Shown one piece after another: positions 53,811-62,401 of a stretch of DNA of 64,000 bases (positions are counted from its first letter, which is position 1; the number at the start of each line of letters is the position of its first letter). Origin of the DNA: Lachnospiraceae bacterium (GTDB taxonomy: Bacteria; Bacillota; Clostridia; Lachnospirales; Lachnospiraceae); contig VSNM01000004.1 in NCBI GenBank assembly GCA_009774245.1, positions 62,001 through 126,000 of the forward strand. Reading direction: 5' to 3'. The notes under the pieces are model-generated. The model ran no database searches, was not told the DNA's origin, and saw nothing but the letters and a program-made list of their open reading frames with translations. A program made the position numbers and the translations under genes.

Positions 53811-54002
53811 ATGGATATACCAGGACTTTCCATGCATATGGCCCAGTCAAATCTTCTGACGGATGTCGGCACCGCCATGCTGGCAAAATCGATGGAGCAG
53901 GCGGATGTCATCACCGCTTCCATGACGGAAATGCTGGATGCATCCGCTATGGAGCTCTCTGTCAATCCTGATATCGGTGCAAATATCGATATCAGCGTGT
54001 AG
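53811..54002 (+). CDS. YjfB-family putative motility protein
   Basis: A 63-residue helical protein of the YjfB family: MDIPGLSMHMAQSNLLTDVG at the start, AMLAKSMEQAD and a short polar tail. These small proteins accompany flagellar regulons in Firmicutes; their role is not established. AAGGAGG lies 7 nt before the ATG, a sigma-28-type promoter precedes it and an intrinsic terminator follows 10 nt after the stop, so it is a single-gene unit. Confidence 0.85.
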   Translation: MDIPGLSMHMAQSNLLTDVGTAMLAKSMEQADVITASMTEMLDASAMELSVNPDIGANIDISV

Positions 54003-54011
54003 GAGACCTAA

Positions 54012-54034
54012 AACAGCCCTCCGGGGCTGTTTTT
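54012..54034 (+). terminator. Terminator after yjfB-like gene
   Basis: AACAGCCC-TCCG-GGGCTGTT followed by TTTT. It lies between two convergent genes and may serve both. Confidence 0.85.
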
Positions 54035-54042
54035 CGTTATGG

Positions 54043-54885
54043 TCAGCGCACCAGCCGGATATCATCCGTCTCAATGACAATCTTTCCATTTTTCAGCAGA
54101 TTTCCCACTGCACGCTTAAACTCACTTTTGCTCATTCCCGTCTCGCGCCGGATCAACCCGGGATCGGCCTTGTCCGTAAAGGGCAGCACACCGTCAAAGC
54201 GGTCAATGATTTCCAGAATCCTCTCCGCATCCTTCCCGATCTGGAGATACGCCTTCTCTCGCACACTCAGATCGATCTTTCCATCCTCCTTGACGCTGGT
54301 AACACGCGCTGTCACGACATCCCCCACCTTGATCTCCCCGTAAATCTCCCTCTGGGGAATCAGCGCGGAGAATCTGTCATCGACGGCGACAAAAGCGCCC
54401 ATGTCCTCCCTGATCTCATATACTGTCCCGCGCACGACATCATCCTTCCTGTAGCCGCCGCCGCGCTCCAGATAGCGGTATACCTTCATCGTGGCAGCAA
54501 GACGGCTGCTCTTGTCCACGTAGATCGTCACAAGCACCTCATCCCCCTCCCTGACTTTAGCGGTCTGCTCTTTATATGGGAGCAGCACCTCCTTCTCAAG
54601 TCCCCAGTTGAGAAAGGCTCCGATCTTCGTCACCTGCGAAACCTTCAGTTTGCCCACTTCCCCCACACACAGCAATGGGCTGTTCGTCGTAGCGATCAGT
54701 CTGTCCCTGGAATCCTTGTACAAAAACACTTCAAGCTGATCGCCAATCCTGCTGCCCTGCGGCACCTGCTTTATCGGCAGGAGCACCCTGTCATCCGCGG
54801 AAGCGTTGGGCGTCTCCCCGAGATACACGCCAAAATCCAGTTCCTTTACAATGATCAGCGACTGCTTCTTTCCTAATTCAAACAT
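54043..54885 (-). CDS. cvfB: S1-domain RNA-binding protein CvfB/YitL
   Basis: A 280-residue cytoplasmic protein with three S1-like beta-barrel domains (about 1-65, 70-135, 140-210; for example VTKIGAFLNWGLEKEVLLPY) and a C-terminal winged helix (FKRAVGNLLKNGKIVIETDDIRLV). Homologues in staphylococci bind RNA and influence virulence gene expression. Monocistronic or first before the MATE gene (26 nt gap upstream). Confidence 0.85.
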   Translation of the reverse strand: MFELGKKQSLIIVKELDFGVYLGETPNASADDRVLLPIKQVPQGSRIGDQLEVFLYKDSRDRLIATTNSPLLCVGEVGKLKVSQVTKIGAFLNWGLEKEVLLPYKEQTAKVREGDEVLVTIYVDKSSRLAATMKVYRYLERGGGYRKDDVVRGTVYEIREDMGAFVAVDDRFSALIPQREIYGEIKVGDVVTARVTSVKEDGKIDLSVREKAYLQIGKDAERILEIIDRFDGVLPFTDKADPGLIRRETGMSKSEFKRAVGNLLKNGKIVIETDDIRLVR

Positions 54886-54910
54886 ATTTTTTTACCTCCA
54901 TAATACGCCC

Positions 54911-56293
54911 TTACACGTCCTCCACATAAGCTTCCTTCCTGCCCAGCCTGCGGAAAATCAGGAAAAGCTCTATCACCGCCGCAACCGCCAGCACGAACTC
55001 CGCCGCAAACTGCGCGTAGGCAAGCCCATACAGTGGAAACAGATAATTCAAAAGATACAGTGCCGGTATCTCCAGCACGATCTTTCTCATGATAGCAAAC
55101 ACAAGCGCGTTTTTGCCGTACCCAAGCGCCTGAAAAACACCCACTGCCAAAAAATCCATGCACAGAAATGGCAGTCCCAGGCAAAAGCCTCTCAAAAACC
55201 GGATTCCATACGCAATGATGGATGGATTATCCATGAAAAACCGCACTACACCCTCTGCGCCAACATAGAAGAACAGTGCCGCCGCCGTGATAAATCCAAT
55301 GCTGACTGTGCCTGTAAAGACTACTGCAGACCGCATTCTCTTCTGATTTCCACTGGCATAATTGTAACTCACAAGCGGCATGATTCCCTGCGACATCCCC
55401 ATGCAGACATACATCGGAACCATGTATATCTTCTGTGTGATTCCCATCGCCGCCACCGCGTCCGCACCAAATGCGGATGTAAAATTGTTCAGGATCGTCA
55501 TTCCGGTCACATTCAGGAGATTCTGTATCGCCGCCGGGATGCCGACGCCGCACACGCCGAGCACGATCGCGCCCCGCAGGCAGAACTTGCCCGGACTGAT
55601 ACAGACGTAGGTGCTTTTCCTCCTGACATACAATAATACAAAGAAATAGATACACGCTACACAGTTTGAGATAAAAGTGGCAAGTCCCGCGCCCGCAGCC
55701 CCCATATTCAGTCCCCAGGGCAGTATGAATACCGGGTCCAGCACGATATTCAGCAGGCATCCACTCATGGTTCCGATGCTGGCATGAAACGCAGAGCCCT
55801 CGGCACGCACCATATTCGCCATGACCACGTTCAGGATCGCCGGCACCGCGCCGCAGGTGACCGTCCATCTCATATAGTCTGCCGTCGCCTGCGTCGTGAC
55901 CTCATCCGCCCCCAGAAGCGCGAGCAGAGGCGCCTTGCCGACAGTGCAGAACAGTGAAAACAGCGCGCCGCACACCACCGCACAGTAAAATCCAAAGGCA
56001 GAAGTCCTGTGAACCGTGTCGTAATCTCTGCGCCCCAGCGCCCTGCTCATCATACTTGAGCATCCCACGCCAAACAGGTTGTTGACCGCGTTAAATGCCA
56101 GCAGCACAGGCCCCGCCAGCGTCACTGCCGCATTCTGTACAGGATCGTTTAAGATCCCGACAAAATACGTATCCGCCAGATTATAGAGCACCATCACAAG
56201 CGAACTGATAATCGTCGGAACACACAATAGTGCTACCGCTCTTGGTATCGGCACATTCTCAAAGACCGCTGTCCGGTTATCTGTTTTGCCCAT
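54911..56293 (-). CDS. MATE-family antiporter
   Basis: A 460-residue protein with 12 helices in two MatE repeats: LADTYFVGILNDPVQNAAVTLAGPV in the first and IMPLVSYNYASGNQKRM in the second. It is distinct from the MATE at 27783 and belongs to the group common in gut Firmicutes. The next upstream gene on the strand is a CPBP protease 18 nt away, so the two are probably co-transcribed. Confidence 0.87.
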   Translation of the reverse strand: MGKTDNRTAVFENVPIPRAVALLCVPTIISSLVMVLYNLADTYFVGILNDPVQNAAVTLAGPVLLAFNAVNNLFGVGCSSMMSRALGRRDYDTVHRTSAFGFYCAVVCGALFSLFCTVGKAPLLALLGADEVTTQATADYMRWTVTCGAVPAILNVVMANMVRAEGSAFHASIGTMSGCLLNIVLDPVFILPWGLNMGAAGAGLATFISNCVACIYFFVLLYVRRKSTYVCISPGKFCLRGAIVLGVCGVGIPAAIQNLLNVTGMTILNNFTSAFGADAVAAMGITQKIYMVPMYVCMGMSQGIMPLVSYNYASGNQKRMRSAVVFTGTVSIGFITAAALFFYVGAEGVVRFFMDNPSIIAYGIRFLRGFCLGLPFLCMDFLAVGVFQALGYGKNALVFAIMRKIVLEIPALYLLNYLFPLYGLAYAQFAAEFVLAVAAVIELFLIFRRLGRKEAYVEDV

Positions 56294-56311
56294 ACATCCA
56301 TCATCTCCTAA

Positions 56312-57196
56312 TTATATATTATATCCCGTTCCGGAGGCCTGCGCATCCCGCTCTGTCCTGCCAATAAACCATACTGCCGCCGCACTTACGATCACCACGC
56401 CAACTGCAAAAATACCTGTCTGACAGAACTCCGGAAACATTTCCACCGCAAAGGAAAGGGAATTGTAAAATAAGTGCATAAATATGCACGGAACCACTGA
56501 GCGGGACTTGACCGCCACATAGCCGAGCGCCGCGCCCACCGGAAGCACATAGAACCCCTGCACCCAGTTCGCGTGAAAGATTCCAAATATGACTGCCTGT
56601 ACGATAATTACGACGGGCGTCGAAAAAAAACGCTGCAGATTCTTGAGAATCAGGCCTCTCATGATACACTCCTCGTTGATGGGCGCCAGTATCACCGCCG
56701 CCAGCAGAGCCAGCACCTCGCTTCCGCCGAGCGCCGCATCCATCATCTCGCTGTACTCCTCCATCACCGCCGGGCTGGCAACCGCAATCACAGCGGCAAT
56801 CAGCAGCGCCAGATAATACAGTCCGAAGGACGCTATGACAATCATCGCAAACGTCCTGAGCCTGAGCACCTTTTCCCTGAAATACTTCCTGTCCTCCGCT
56901 GTCTTTTTCCTGCCCCATATCAGCCAGTAAGCCGGCACTGACACAACCGCTGACACCATCGTCGCCACAACGGTAAGCGTCGTCATATAACGGCTGTCCA
57001 TCATAACATTCAGCGCGGCGTATTGGGCGCTCTCCACATCCGCACCTGTCTGCAGCATGTACGCCGCCATTACCGCTGATGCCCCCACAAAACTCACCAT
57101 AATCTGCAGAAGCAGGAACAGCCCCATAATCTCAAAGCTGACAAGAATCCCCTCCACAAACTTCCTGCCTGCTCCTGCGTCTCTATTGTTCTCCAT
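56312..57196 (-). CDS. CPBP-family intramembrane metalloprotease
   Basis: A 294-residue protein with about eight membrane helices and the CPBP (Abi/Rce1-like) motifs: NEECIMRGLI (EExxxR), FGIFHANWVQGF (FxxxH) and a later LFYNSLSF. These act on membrane peptides or in immunity to self-made bacteriocins. The ATG at 57196 has GGAGG upstream; the frame upstream of it is not coding. The leader contains the structured element at 57331-57390. Confidence 0.85.
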   Translation of the reverse strand: MENNRDAGAGRKFVEGILVSFEIMGLFLLLQIMVSFVGASAVMAAYMLQTGADVESAQYAALNVMMDSRYMTTLTVVATMVSAVVSVPAYWLIWGRKKTAEDRKYFREKVLRLRTFAMIVIASFGLYYLALLIAAVIAVASPAVMEEYSEMMDAALGGSEVLALLAAVILAPINEECIMRGLILKNLQRFFSTPVVIIVQAVIFGIFHANWVQGFYVLPVGAALGYVAVKSRSVVPCIFMHLFYNSLSFAVEMFPEFCQTGIFAVGVVIVSAAAVWFIGRTERDAQASGTGYNI

Positions 57197-57330
57197 CTCA
57201 AACCTCCATTCTTCCTTGCGCGGATCAATCCACTTTCTATACCGTAACACGCCAGTCCGCTTCTGTCAAATCCTGTTATGATTTTTTTCTATTGGCAGCG
57301 TTCTTTGCCAGATCTCCCTCCACATCAAAA

Positions 57331-57390
57331 CGGGCAGGGGAACATTCCACCCCTGCCCGTCACAGCAGCCTTAGCTGCATGTTTCCTTAT
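57331..57390. repeat. Structured intergenic element, copy 2 (CAGCTAAGGCTG type)
   Basis: A 10-bp stem (CGGGCAGGGG/CCCCTGCCCG) is followed on the plus strand by CGTCA, the mini-hairpin GCAGC-CTTA-GCTGC and ATGTTTCCTT. The last part matches 2486-2511 closely. On the minus strand the order is mini-hairpin, then GC stem, then TTTTG, which could act as a leader terminator for the CPBP gene. Confidence 0.45.
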
Positions 57391-57444
57391 TTAAAATACA
57401 GTAATTCTACCCTACTATGTCTGAAATGTAAACTGCGAACAAGA

Positions 57445-57471
57445 ACGTTTTTCTATTTCTATCATATTTTA
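57445..57471 (+). promoter_or_regulatory. Candidate sigma-K promoter for spoVFA-spoVFB-asnB
   Basis: AC (57445-57446), a 16-nt spacer and CATATTTTA (57463-57471) match the sigma-K pattern AC-N16-CATANNNTA. It lies 34 nt before the spoVFA start. In B. subtilis the spoVF operon is under sigma-K, so the position and consensus agree. Confidence 0.65.
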
Positions 57472-57504
57472 AAGATAAGTCGATCAAATACAAGGAGGTG
57501 CGAT

Positions 57505-58392
57505 ATGCCTCCAAGAAATATGGCAAAATATGATATCGCAATCTTAGGCGGCGACAGACGGACAGCGTGCATGGCTCCCGTCTTTGCCGAGAAAGGCTAC
57601 CGGGTGCTGTGTTTCCGCACAGTTGACATCCCCTGCAGCCCGTCCATAAAATCCAAGCTGGCCTTCACGGACTCACTGCGCGAAGCCCTCGACTCCGCGC
57701 CCGTGATCGTGGGCGGCATCCCGTTTGCAAAATCCGACGCACTCTACTGTGAGACGGAGGCTTCCGACAGCGCAGTCAGCCTCTCAGAGCTGCAGCGCAG
57801 CATCCGCAAACACCAGAAAATATTCGCGGGCGTCATTCCCGAGGACTTCCGCCGAACCTGCGAGGAGCGGGAAATCAGCTGTCATGACTTCATGCTCGAC
57901 GAACCCATGACACTGTACAATGCCGTCTCCACCGCGGAGGGCGCGATCTTAGAAGCACTGCTGCACAAGGACACAAACCTCCATATGAGTAACACCCTCG
58001 TACTGGGCTATGGCCGGTGTGGCAAAATTATTGCGGACCGCCTGAAAGGGCTCCACGCCTGCGTCACCGTATGCTCCAATGATGCCAACGAGCTCGCCCT
58101 CGCGTGCGCCCTCGGGTTTGAGACTCTGCCCCTGTCAAAGCTGTGGAACAACATCTGCTGCTATGAGTACATATTTAATACAATCCCCGCGCGCATCCTG
58201 AACCGCAGATGCCTCGAGAAAGTATCGCCGAATGCCCTCATCATAGACATCGCCTCCAACAGGGCAGGCGCGGACTATGAGACCGCCCGGAAATTAAAGG
58301 TAAACATCCGCTTCTGTCCGGGACTTCCCGGAAAATACGCCGGAGAAAGCTGCGCAAAGTATCTGACAGACTACGTTATCAACAGACTATAG
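57505..58392 (+). CDS. spoVFA: Dipicolinate synthase subunit A
   Basis: A 295-residue subunit of the enzyme that makes the spore-core metabolite dipicolinic acid from the lysine-pathway intermediate. The N-terminal half has DIAILGGDRRTACMAPVFAEKGY. The C-terminal Rossmann fold carries LVLGYGRCGKIIADRLKG (GxGxxG, about residue 163), which binds NAD(P)H. Start ATG at 57505 has AAGGAGGTG upstream. spoVFB follows 13 nt later. It acts in the mother cell late in sporulation. Confidence 0.93.
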   Translation: MPPRNMAKYDIAILGGDRRTACMAPVFAEKGYRVLCFRTVDIPCSPSIKSKLAFTDSLREALDSAPVIVGGIPFAKSDALYCETEASDSAVSLSELQRSIRKHQKIFAGVIPEDFRRTCEEREISCHDFMLDEPMTLYNAVSTAEGAILEALLHKDTNLHMSNTLVLGYGRCGKIIADRLKGLHACVTVCSNDANELALACALGFETLPLSKLWNNICCYEYIFNTIPARILNRRCLEKVSPNALIIDIASNRAGADYETARKLKVNIRFCPGLPGKYAGESCAKYLTDYVINRL

Positions 58393-58405
58393 GAGGTATA
58401 CTACA

Positions 58406-58996
58406 ATGGACATCAAAGGGAAAAAAATTGGCATCGCACTGACCGGCTCTTTCTGCACCTTCGAAAAGACATTCGCCGCACTTGAGAAGCTCTCCGACGC
58501 CGGCGCTGACATTTATCCGATTCTGTCAGACGCGTCCCAGACGATTGAGAGCCGTTTTGGAAAACCTGACACCTATGTCACAAAAATAAAAGAAATCACA
58601 GGGAAGGAGCCGATCATTTCAATCCCGGGAGCAGAGCCGATCGGCCCGAAGGCATACCTCGACGCGCTCGCGATCCTCCCCTGCACCGGAAACACCGCGG
58701 CAAAGCTCGCAAACGGCATCACCGACACCCCGGTCCTCATGGCGGCCAAAGCACATATGCGCAACAACAAGCCGCTCGTCATCTCCATCTCGACCAACGA
58801 CGGACTTGGCATGAACCTGAAAAACATCGGTCTGTTGTGCAATGCAAAGAATATCTACTTCGTCCCGTTCGGACAGGATAACTATGAGACAAAACCAAAC
58901 TCTCTGGTCGCGCATGTCGAACTGCTCATACCGACGCTGGAAATGGCACTGGAACACAGACAGTATCAGCCGATCCTCAAAGATTATATATTATAG
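58406..58996 (+). CDS. spoVFB: Dipicolinate synthase subunit B
   Basis: A 196-residue flavoprotein-like partner of SpoVFA. The N-terminus (KKIGIALTGSFCTFEKTF) is the nucleotide/flavin-binding start, with PCTGNTAAKLANGITDTPVLMAAKAHMRN and NIYFVPFGQDNYETKPNSLVA downstream, all conserved in the family. AGGAGGT lies 8 nt before the ATG. It is the middle gene of a three-gene sporulation unit. Confidence 0.93.
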   Translation: MDIKGKKIGIALTGSFCTFEKTFAALEKLSDAGADIYPILSDASQTIESRFGKPDTYVTKIKEITGKEPIISIPGAEPIGPKAYLDALAILPCTGNTAAKLANGITDTPVLMAAKAHMRNNKPLVISISTNDGLGMNLKNIGLLCNAKNIYFVPFGQDNYETKPNSLVAHVELLIPTLEMALEHRQYQPILKDYIL

Positions 58997-59014
58997 TAGA
59001 AAAGGAAATCAAAA

Positions 59015-60880
59015 ATGTGTGGAATCGCAGGCTTTAGCAGCTTTCATGTAAACTATAAAGAAGAATCCGCAAGATGGTTCTCCATCCTGCAGAAGATGAA
59101 CACCTGCCAGCATCACCGCGGTCCCGATGAAAACGGAGTCTATCTGTCAAGAAACTGCGGGCTTTCCCACACCCGTCTGTCCATTCTGGACCTCGAATAC
59201 GGAAAGCAGCCCATGGCAAGACAGCTGGGAAACCACCGCGCTGTCATCTGCTACAACGGCGAGATCTACAACATGCCCAGCCTCCGCCGCGAACTGGAGC
59301 AGGAGGGCATCCCATTTGAAACCACCTGCGATACAGAAGTGATTCTCATGGGCTATCTCCTCCATGGCACTTCCTACATCACGCGGCTGAACGGTATTTT
59401 TTCCTTTGCGATCTACGACGAAACACTACAGAAACTATTTCTATTTCGCGACAGACTCGGGGTAAAGCCTTTGTTCTATACCCTCTTTCGCAACACCCTC
59501 ATCTTTTCCTCCGAGCTCAAGGGAATCCTGTGCTTTCCTGATTTTAAAGCGCAGGCTGACCGCGACGGGCTCTGCGAGATTTTCGGTCTTGGCCCTGCAA
59601 AGACCTATGGAAAGGGTGTTTTTAAAAACATAGATGAGCTGCTGCCGGGACATTATCTCGAATATTACGGCTCCGATTTTTCCGGGCATGTTTCCACAAA
59701 GTGCTACTGGAAACTGGAGAGCCATCCACACGAACAGGACTGGCGGCAGACAGTCGAGAAAACCCGATATCTGGTCACAGACGCCATCAGGATGCAGATG
59801 CTCTCTGATGTCCCCGTCTGTACCTTCCTGTCGGGCGGTGTGGACAGCAGTCTTGTCACAGCGGTATGCAGCAGCGAGCTTCAAAAGCAGGGTAAGAGGC
59901 TCGATACATACTCTTTCGACTTCAAGGACAACGACAAAAATTTCAGGGCAAATGCCTTCCAGCCCTCACAGGACAGACCGTGGGCAGACCTGATGATCGC
60001 CCACTGCCACACAAACCACCAGTACCTCGAATGCGCCAACTCTGACCTGTACCAGTATTTATTCGAGGCCGTCGACGCCAGGGACCTGCCATGCATGGCC
60101 GATGTCGAGGCCTCCATGCTCTATTTCTGCAAGCGCGTCGCCGCAAACCACAAGGTAACGCTCACTGGGGAGTGCGCCGACGAAATCTTTGGCGGCTATC
60201 CGTGGTTCCACAAGAAAGAATGCTTTGACGCGGACTGCTTCCCGTGGTCCATGGACTTCTCACCCCGCACCATGCTCTTAAAGGACAGCGTGCTGGCCGT
60301 CCTCCCTTTGGAAGAATACGCCCACGCCGCATATGCGAAAACCATATCAGAAGTTCCGGTTCTTGAGGGCGAAAACACCGAAGAAAAACGCAGGCGGGAA
60401 ATTTCCTACCTGAATCTCAAGTGGTTTATGCAGACGCTTCTCGACCGCATGGACCGCACAAGCATGCACGCCGGGCTCGAGGCGCGCGTCCCGTTCGCCG
60501 ACCACCGCATCGTGGAATACCTGTGGAACGTCCCCTGGCACATGAAATGCAAGGACGGCGTGGTCAAAGGGCTGCTGCGCGCCGCCGCGGACGGACTGCT
60601 CCCCGGCGAGGTTCTGTACCGCCGCAAGAGCCCCTATCCCAAGACATACGATCCCGCCTACGAAAACCTGCTGCGCACCGCGATCGTCGAGACACTGTCC
60701 GACACGCGTGCGCCGCTGCGGGAGCTGATCGACCTGAATAAAGTACTCGACTACATCAGCCAGCCCTCCGACTACGGCAGACCGTTCTACGGCCAGCTCA
60801 TGGCGGGACCGCAGCTGCTTGCATACCTGCTGCAGGTGAATTACTGGCTGGAAAAATATCAGGTGGAAGTGCTGCTGTAA
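59015..60880 (+). CDS. asnB: Asparagine synthase (glutamine-hydrolysing)
   Basis: A 621-residue two-domain enzyme. The N-terminal glutaminase begins with the catalytic Cys (MCGIAGFSS), and the RGPDE and YNGEIYN motifs follow. The C-terminal synthetase has the ATP pyrophosphatase loop LSGGVDSSLVTAV (about residue 270). It makes asparagine from aspartate. Placement 18 nt behind spoVFB with no promoter in between suggests a sporulation-specific copy, like AsnO of B. subtilis. The frame ends just before an AT-rich spacer (60881-60977) with no gene. Confidence 0.9.
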   Translation: MCGIAGFSSFHVNYKEESARWFSILQKMNTCQHHRGPDENGVYLSRNCGLSHTRLSILDLEYGKQPMARQLGNHRAVICYNGEIYNMPSLRRELEQEGIPFETTCDTEVILMGYLLHGTSYITRLNGIFSFAIYDETLQKLFLFRDRLGVKPLFYTLFRNTLIFSSELKGILCFPDFKAQADRDGLCEIFGLGPAKTYGKGVFKNIDELLPGHYLEYYGSDFSGHVSTKCYWKLESHPHEQDWRQTVEKTRYLVTDAIRMQMLSDVPVCTFLSGGVDSSLVTAVCSSELQKQGKRLDTYSFDFKDNDKNFRANAFQPSQDRPWADLMIAHCHTNHQYLECANSDLYQYLFEAVDARDLPCMADVEASMLYFCKRVAANHKVTLTGECADEIFGGYPWFHKKECFDADCFPWSMDFSPRTMLLKDSVLAVLPLEEYAHAAYAKTISEVPVLEGENTEEKRRREISYLNLKWFMQTLLDRMDRTSMHAGLEARVPFADHRIVEYLWNVPWHMKCKDGVVKGLLRAAADGLLPGEVLYRRKSPYPKTYDPAYENLLRTAIVETLSDTRAPLRELIDLNKVLDYISQPSDYGRPFYGQLMAGPQLLAYLLQVNYWLEKYQVEVLL

Positions 60881-60977
60881 CAGATGCATAATATTATCAA
60901 AAATGACAATACTATCCTTCTGACAAAATATATCATAACTGTGAAAAAACAAAACGAAAAAACAACTGCAAAAAACA

Positions 60978-61006
60978 TTGAAAACACAGCTTTTGTATGC
61001 TATGAT
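60978..61006 (+). promoter_or_regulatory. Sigma-A promoter for the three-gene unknown operon
   Basis: TTGAAA and TATGAT are separated by exactly 17 nt, followed at the expected transcript start by the short inverted repeat at 61010-61052, which would form a hairpin at the 5' end of the mRNA. Confidence 0.6.
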
Positions 61007-61009
61007 AAT

Positions 61010-61052
61010 GAGGAACTGTAGCGAAATCACTTATTTTCCTTCAGTTCCTAAC
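61010..61052. repeat. Short inverted-repeat element (AGGAACTGTAG ends)
   Basis: GAGGAACTGTAGCGAAAT at the left mirrors TATTTTCCTTCAGTTCCTAA at the right in a 43-bp unit, the smallest member of the AGGAACTG family seen here. Confidence 0.5.
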
Positions 61053-61077
61053 ATTATAAGATTATACGGGGAAGCAG

Positions 61078-61497
61078 ATGAATACAAAAGATAATTTTAC
61101 GATTTCTGCGTTTAAAATGTTATTATCAATTGTAGCACTGGTAATCATACTGCCAATGGTAACGAACGTAACAGATCATTCTTTCTATGTTACTGTGAGT
61201 GTATATGTTTTAGGAAAATATATAGAGCTTGTTTCTAAAATTACAGAAAGACAGCTGAAAATTTTTTATATAATCTACATCATTGGCACTATCGTCGGTA
61301 TACTGGCTGTTGCTATGTGTTTCTATGCATTTGCAGATACAAATGTATCAAACGGGGTTTCAAATACACTAACATTCAACTGGATTCTGATGGGAATGAC
61401 AGTTGCCTTTTGCTTCATTGATATAGCGGATTTTGTTTATTGTATTTGCAAATTAAGCTACACCAAGAAAAAGCTGCAGCATTTTAAATCATTTTAA
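61078..61497 (+). CDS. Four-helix membrane protein of unknown function
   Basis: A 139-residue protein with four predicted membrane helices (about 12-32, 38-55, 62-88, 103-125), a short loop KITERQLKIFY between the second and third, and a basic C-terminus (YTKKKLQHFKSF). GGGGAAG precedes the ATG. First gene of an operon with a 64-residue single-span protein and a 210-residue soluble protein. I do not recognise the family; the gene set looks like an accessory cassette. Confidence 0.6.
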   Translation: MNTKDNFTISAFKMLLSIVALVIILPMVTNVTDHSFYVTVSVYVLGKYIELVSKITERQLKIFYIIYIIGTIVGILAVAMCFYAFADTNVSNGVSNTLTFNWILMGMTVAFCFIDIADFVYCICKLSYTKKKLQHFKSF

Positions 61498-61520
61498 CAG
61501 GAAAGTCAAAGGTACAAAAA

Positions 61521-61715
61521 ATGACAACAGGATTAATATATGTAATTATTTTTGGAATTTTATTAGTTGCCTCCATCATTCTGGCAATTATACTATCTAA
61601 AATATTAAACAATGACAAAGGGATCGAATTAACCGGCAAAAGACTGGAAAATTCCGATTCATCGATTCGTGACGCCATGTCTTATCTAAAAATCACGAAC
61701 GAGTGGAACAGGTGA
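61521..61715 (+). CDS. Small single-span membrane protein
   Basis: A 64-residue protein. One membrane helix (about 4-26, GLIYVIIFGILLVASIILAII) is followed by a polar tail KGIELTGKRLENSDSSIRDAMSYLKITNEW. AAAGG lies about 8 nt before the ATG. Its stop codon overlaps the ribosome binding site of the next gene, so the two are coupled. Confidence 0.6.
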   Translation: MTTGLIYVIIFGILLVASIILAIILSKILNNDKGIELTGKRLENSDSSIRDAMSYLKITNEWNR

Positions 61716-61719
61716 TGTG

Positions 61720-62352
61720 ATGCTCAAAGACGACGATATTTTTATAGACAAAAATAGCTATCAGCACATATGGGACGTAGTTATCAATCCAACCATTCAG
61801 GATTACAGGAACCGTTATTCAGAAATCATTGTATCCCATAATGCGAAAGAGGTTATTTGGCAGGAGTATGTATCTTTCAACAGACATGCGAAACTAACCT
61901 ATATGCAGAGTTCAGATGGGAAGTTAGACCGCCATAAAGTCTGTGCCTGCTATATGTTCGCGATCCTGAAAGCCAATACATTAAGCTGCCTTTTGGCGGA
62001 TTCTGATACTGAACGGAGCTATTTGGCCCTAAATGAAAATCTCGCAATAACAGTCGGATTGTCTGTATTGCGTGCTTTTGTTTTATCAAGTATCCATTGC
62101 AATAATGAACTGTCAGATGTAGAAAAAGCCACTTTCGCCAAGAGAATCGACAATGGCGTGCTTTTCCCAGACTGTAATCATGGCGACTATCGAAATAACT
62201 TTGTTGCAGAACTGTATTACACCAAAAAAGAGAACCACTATAACATTCTTTCCCTTGCAAATACACTATTTTTGTTGGAAATCCATACATTACAGACAGA
62301 AGCAATCCATAAGCAAGCGAAGAAAAAACATCCAGCAGACAAGAAGAAGTGA
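61720..62352 (+). CDS. Soluble protein of unknown function
   Basis: A 210-residue protein, mostly helical by composition. Its most distinctive lines are YMQSSDGKLDRHKVCACYMFAILKA (a DRHK-x-C pattern) and NHGDYRNNFVAELYYTKKE; the tail is basic (KQAKKKHPADKKK). AGGTGATGTG serves as ribosome binding site and includes the previous stop. It may be the effector of the three-gene operon, with the membrane proteins as partners. I cannot assign a family; it faces a Panacea-domain gene 49 nt away. Confidence 0.6.
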   Translation: MLKDDDIFIDKNSYQHIWDVVINPTIQDYRNRYSEIIVSHNAKEVIWQEYVSFNRHAKLTYMQSSDGKLDRHKVCACYMFAILKANTLSCLLADSDTERSYLALNENLAITVGLSVLRAFVLSSIHCNNELSDVEKATFAKRIDNGVLFPDCNHGDYRNNFVAELYYTKKENHYNILSLANTLFLLEIHTLQTEAIHKQAKKKHPADKKK

Positions 62353-62401
62353 GTGTTTTTTTACAAAAGCACTCACTTCTTTTCAATTCCATATTATTGC
62401 T

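Noticed and set aside
60347..61030. 227-residue minus-strand ORF across the end of asnB
   Set aside because: Its first part is AT-rich intergenic sequence and its main part is the antisense of asnB; composition is that of a shadow frame.
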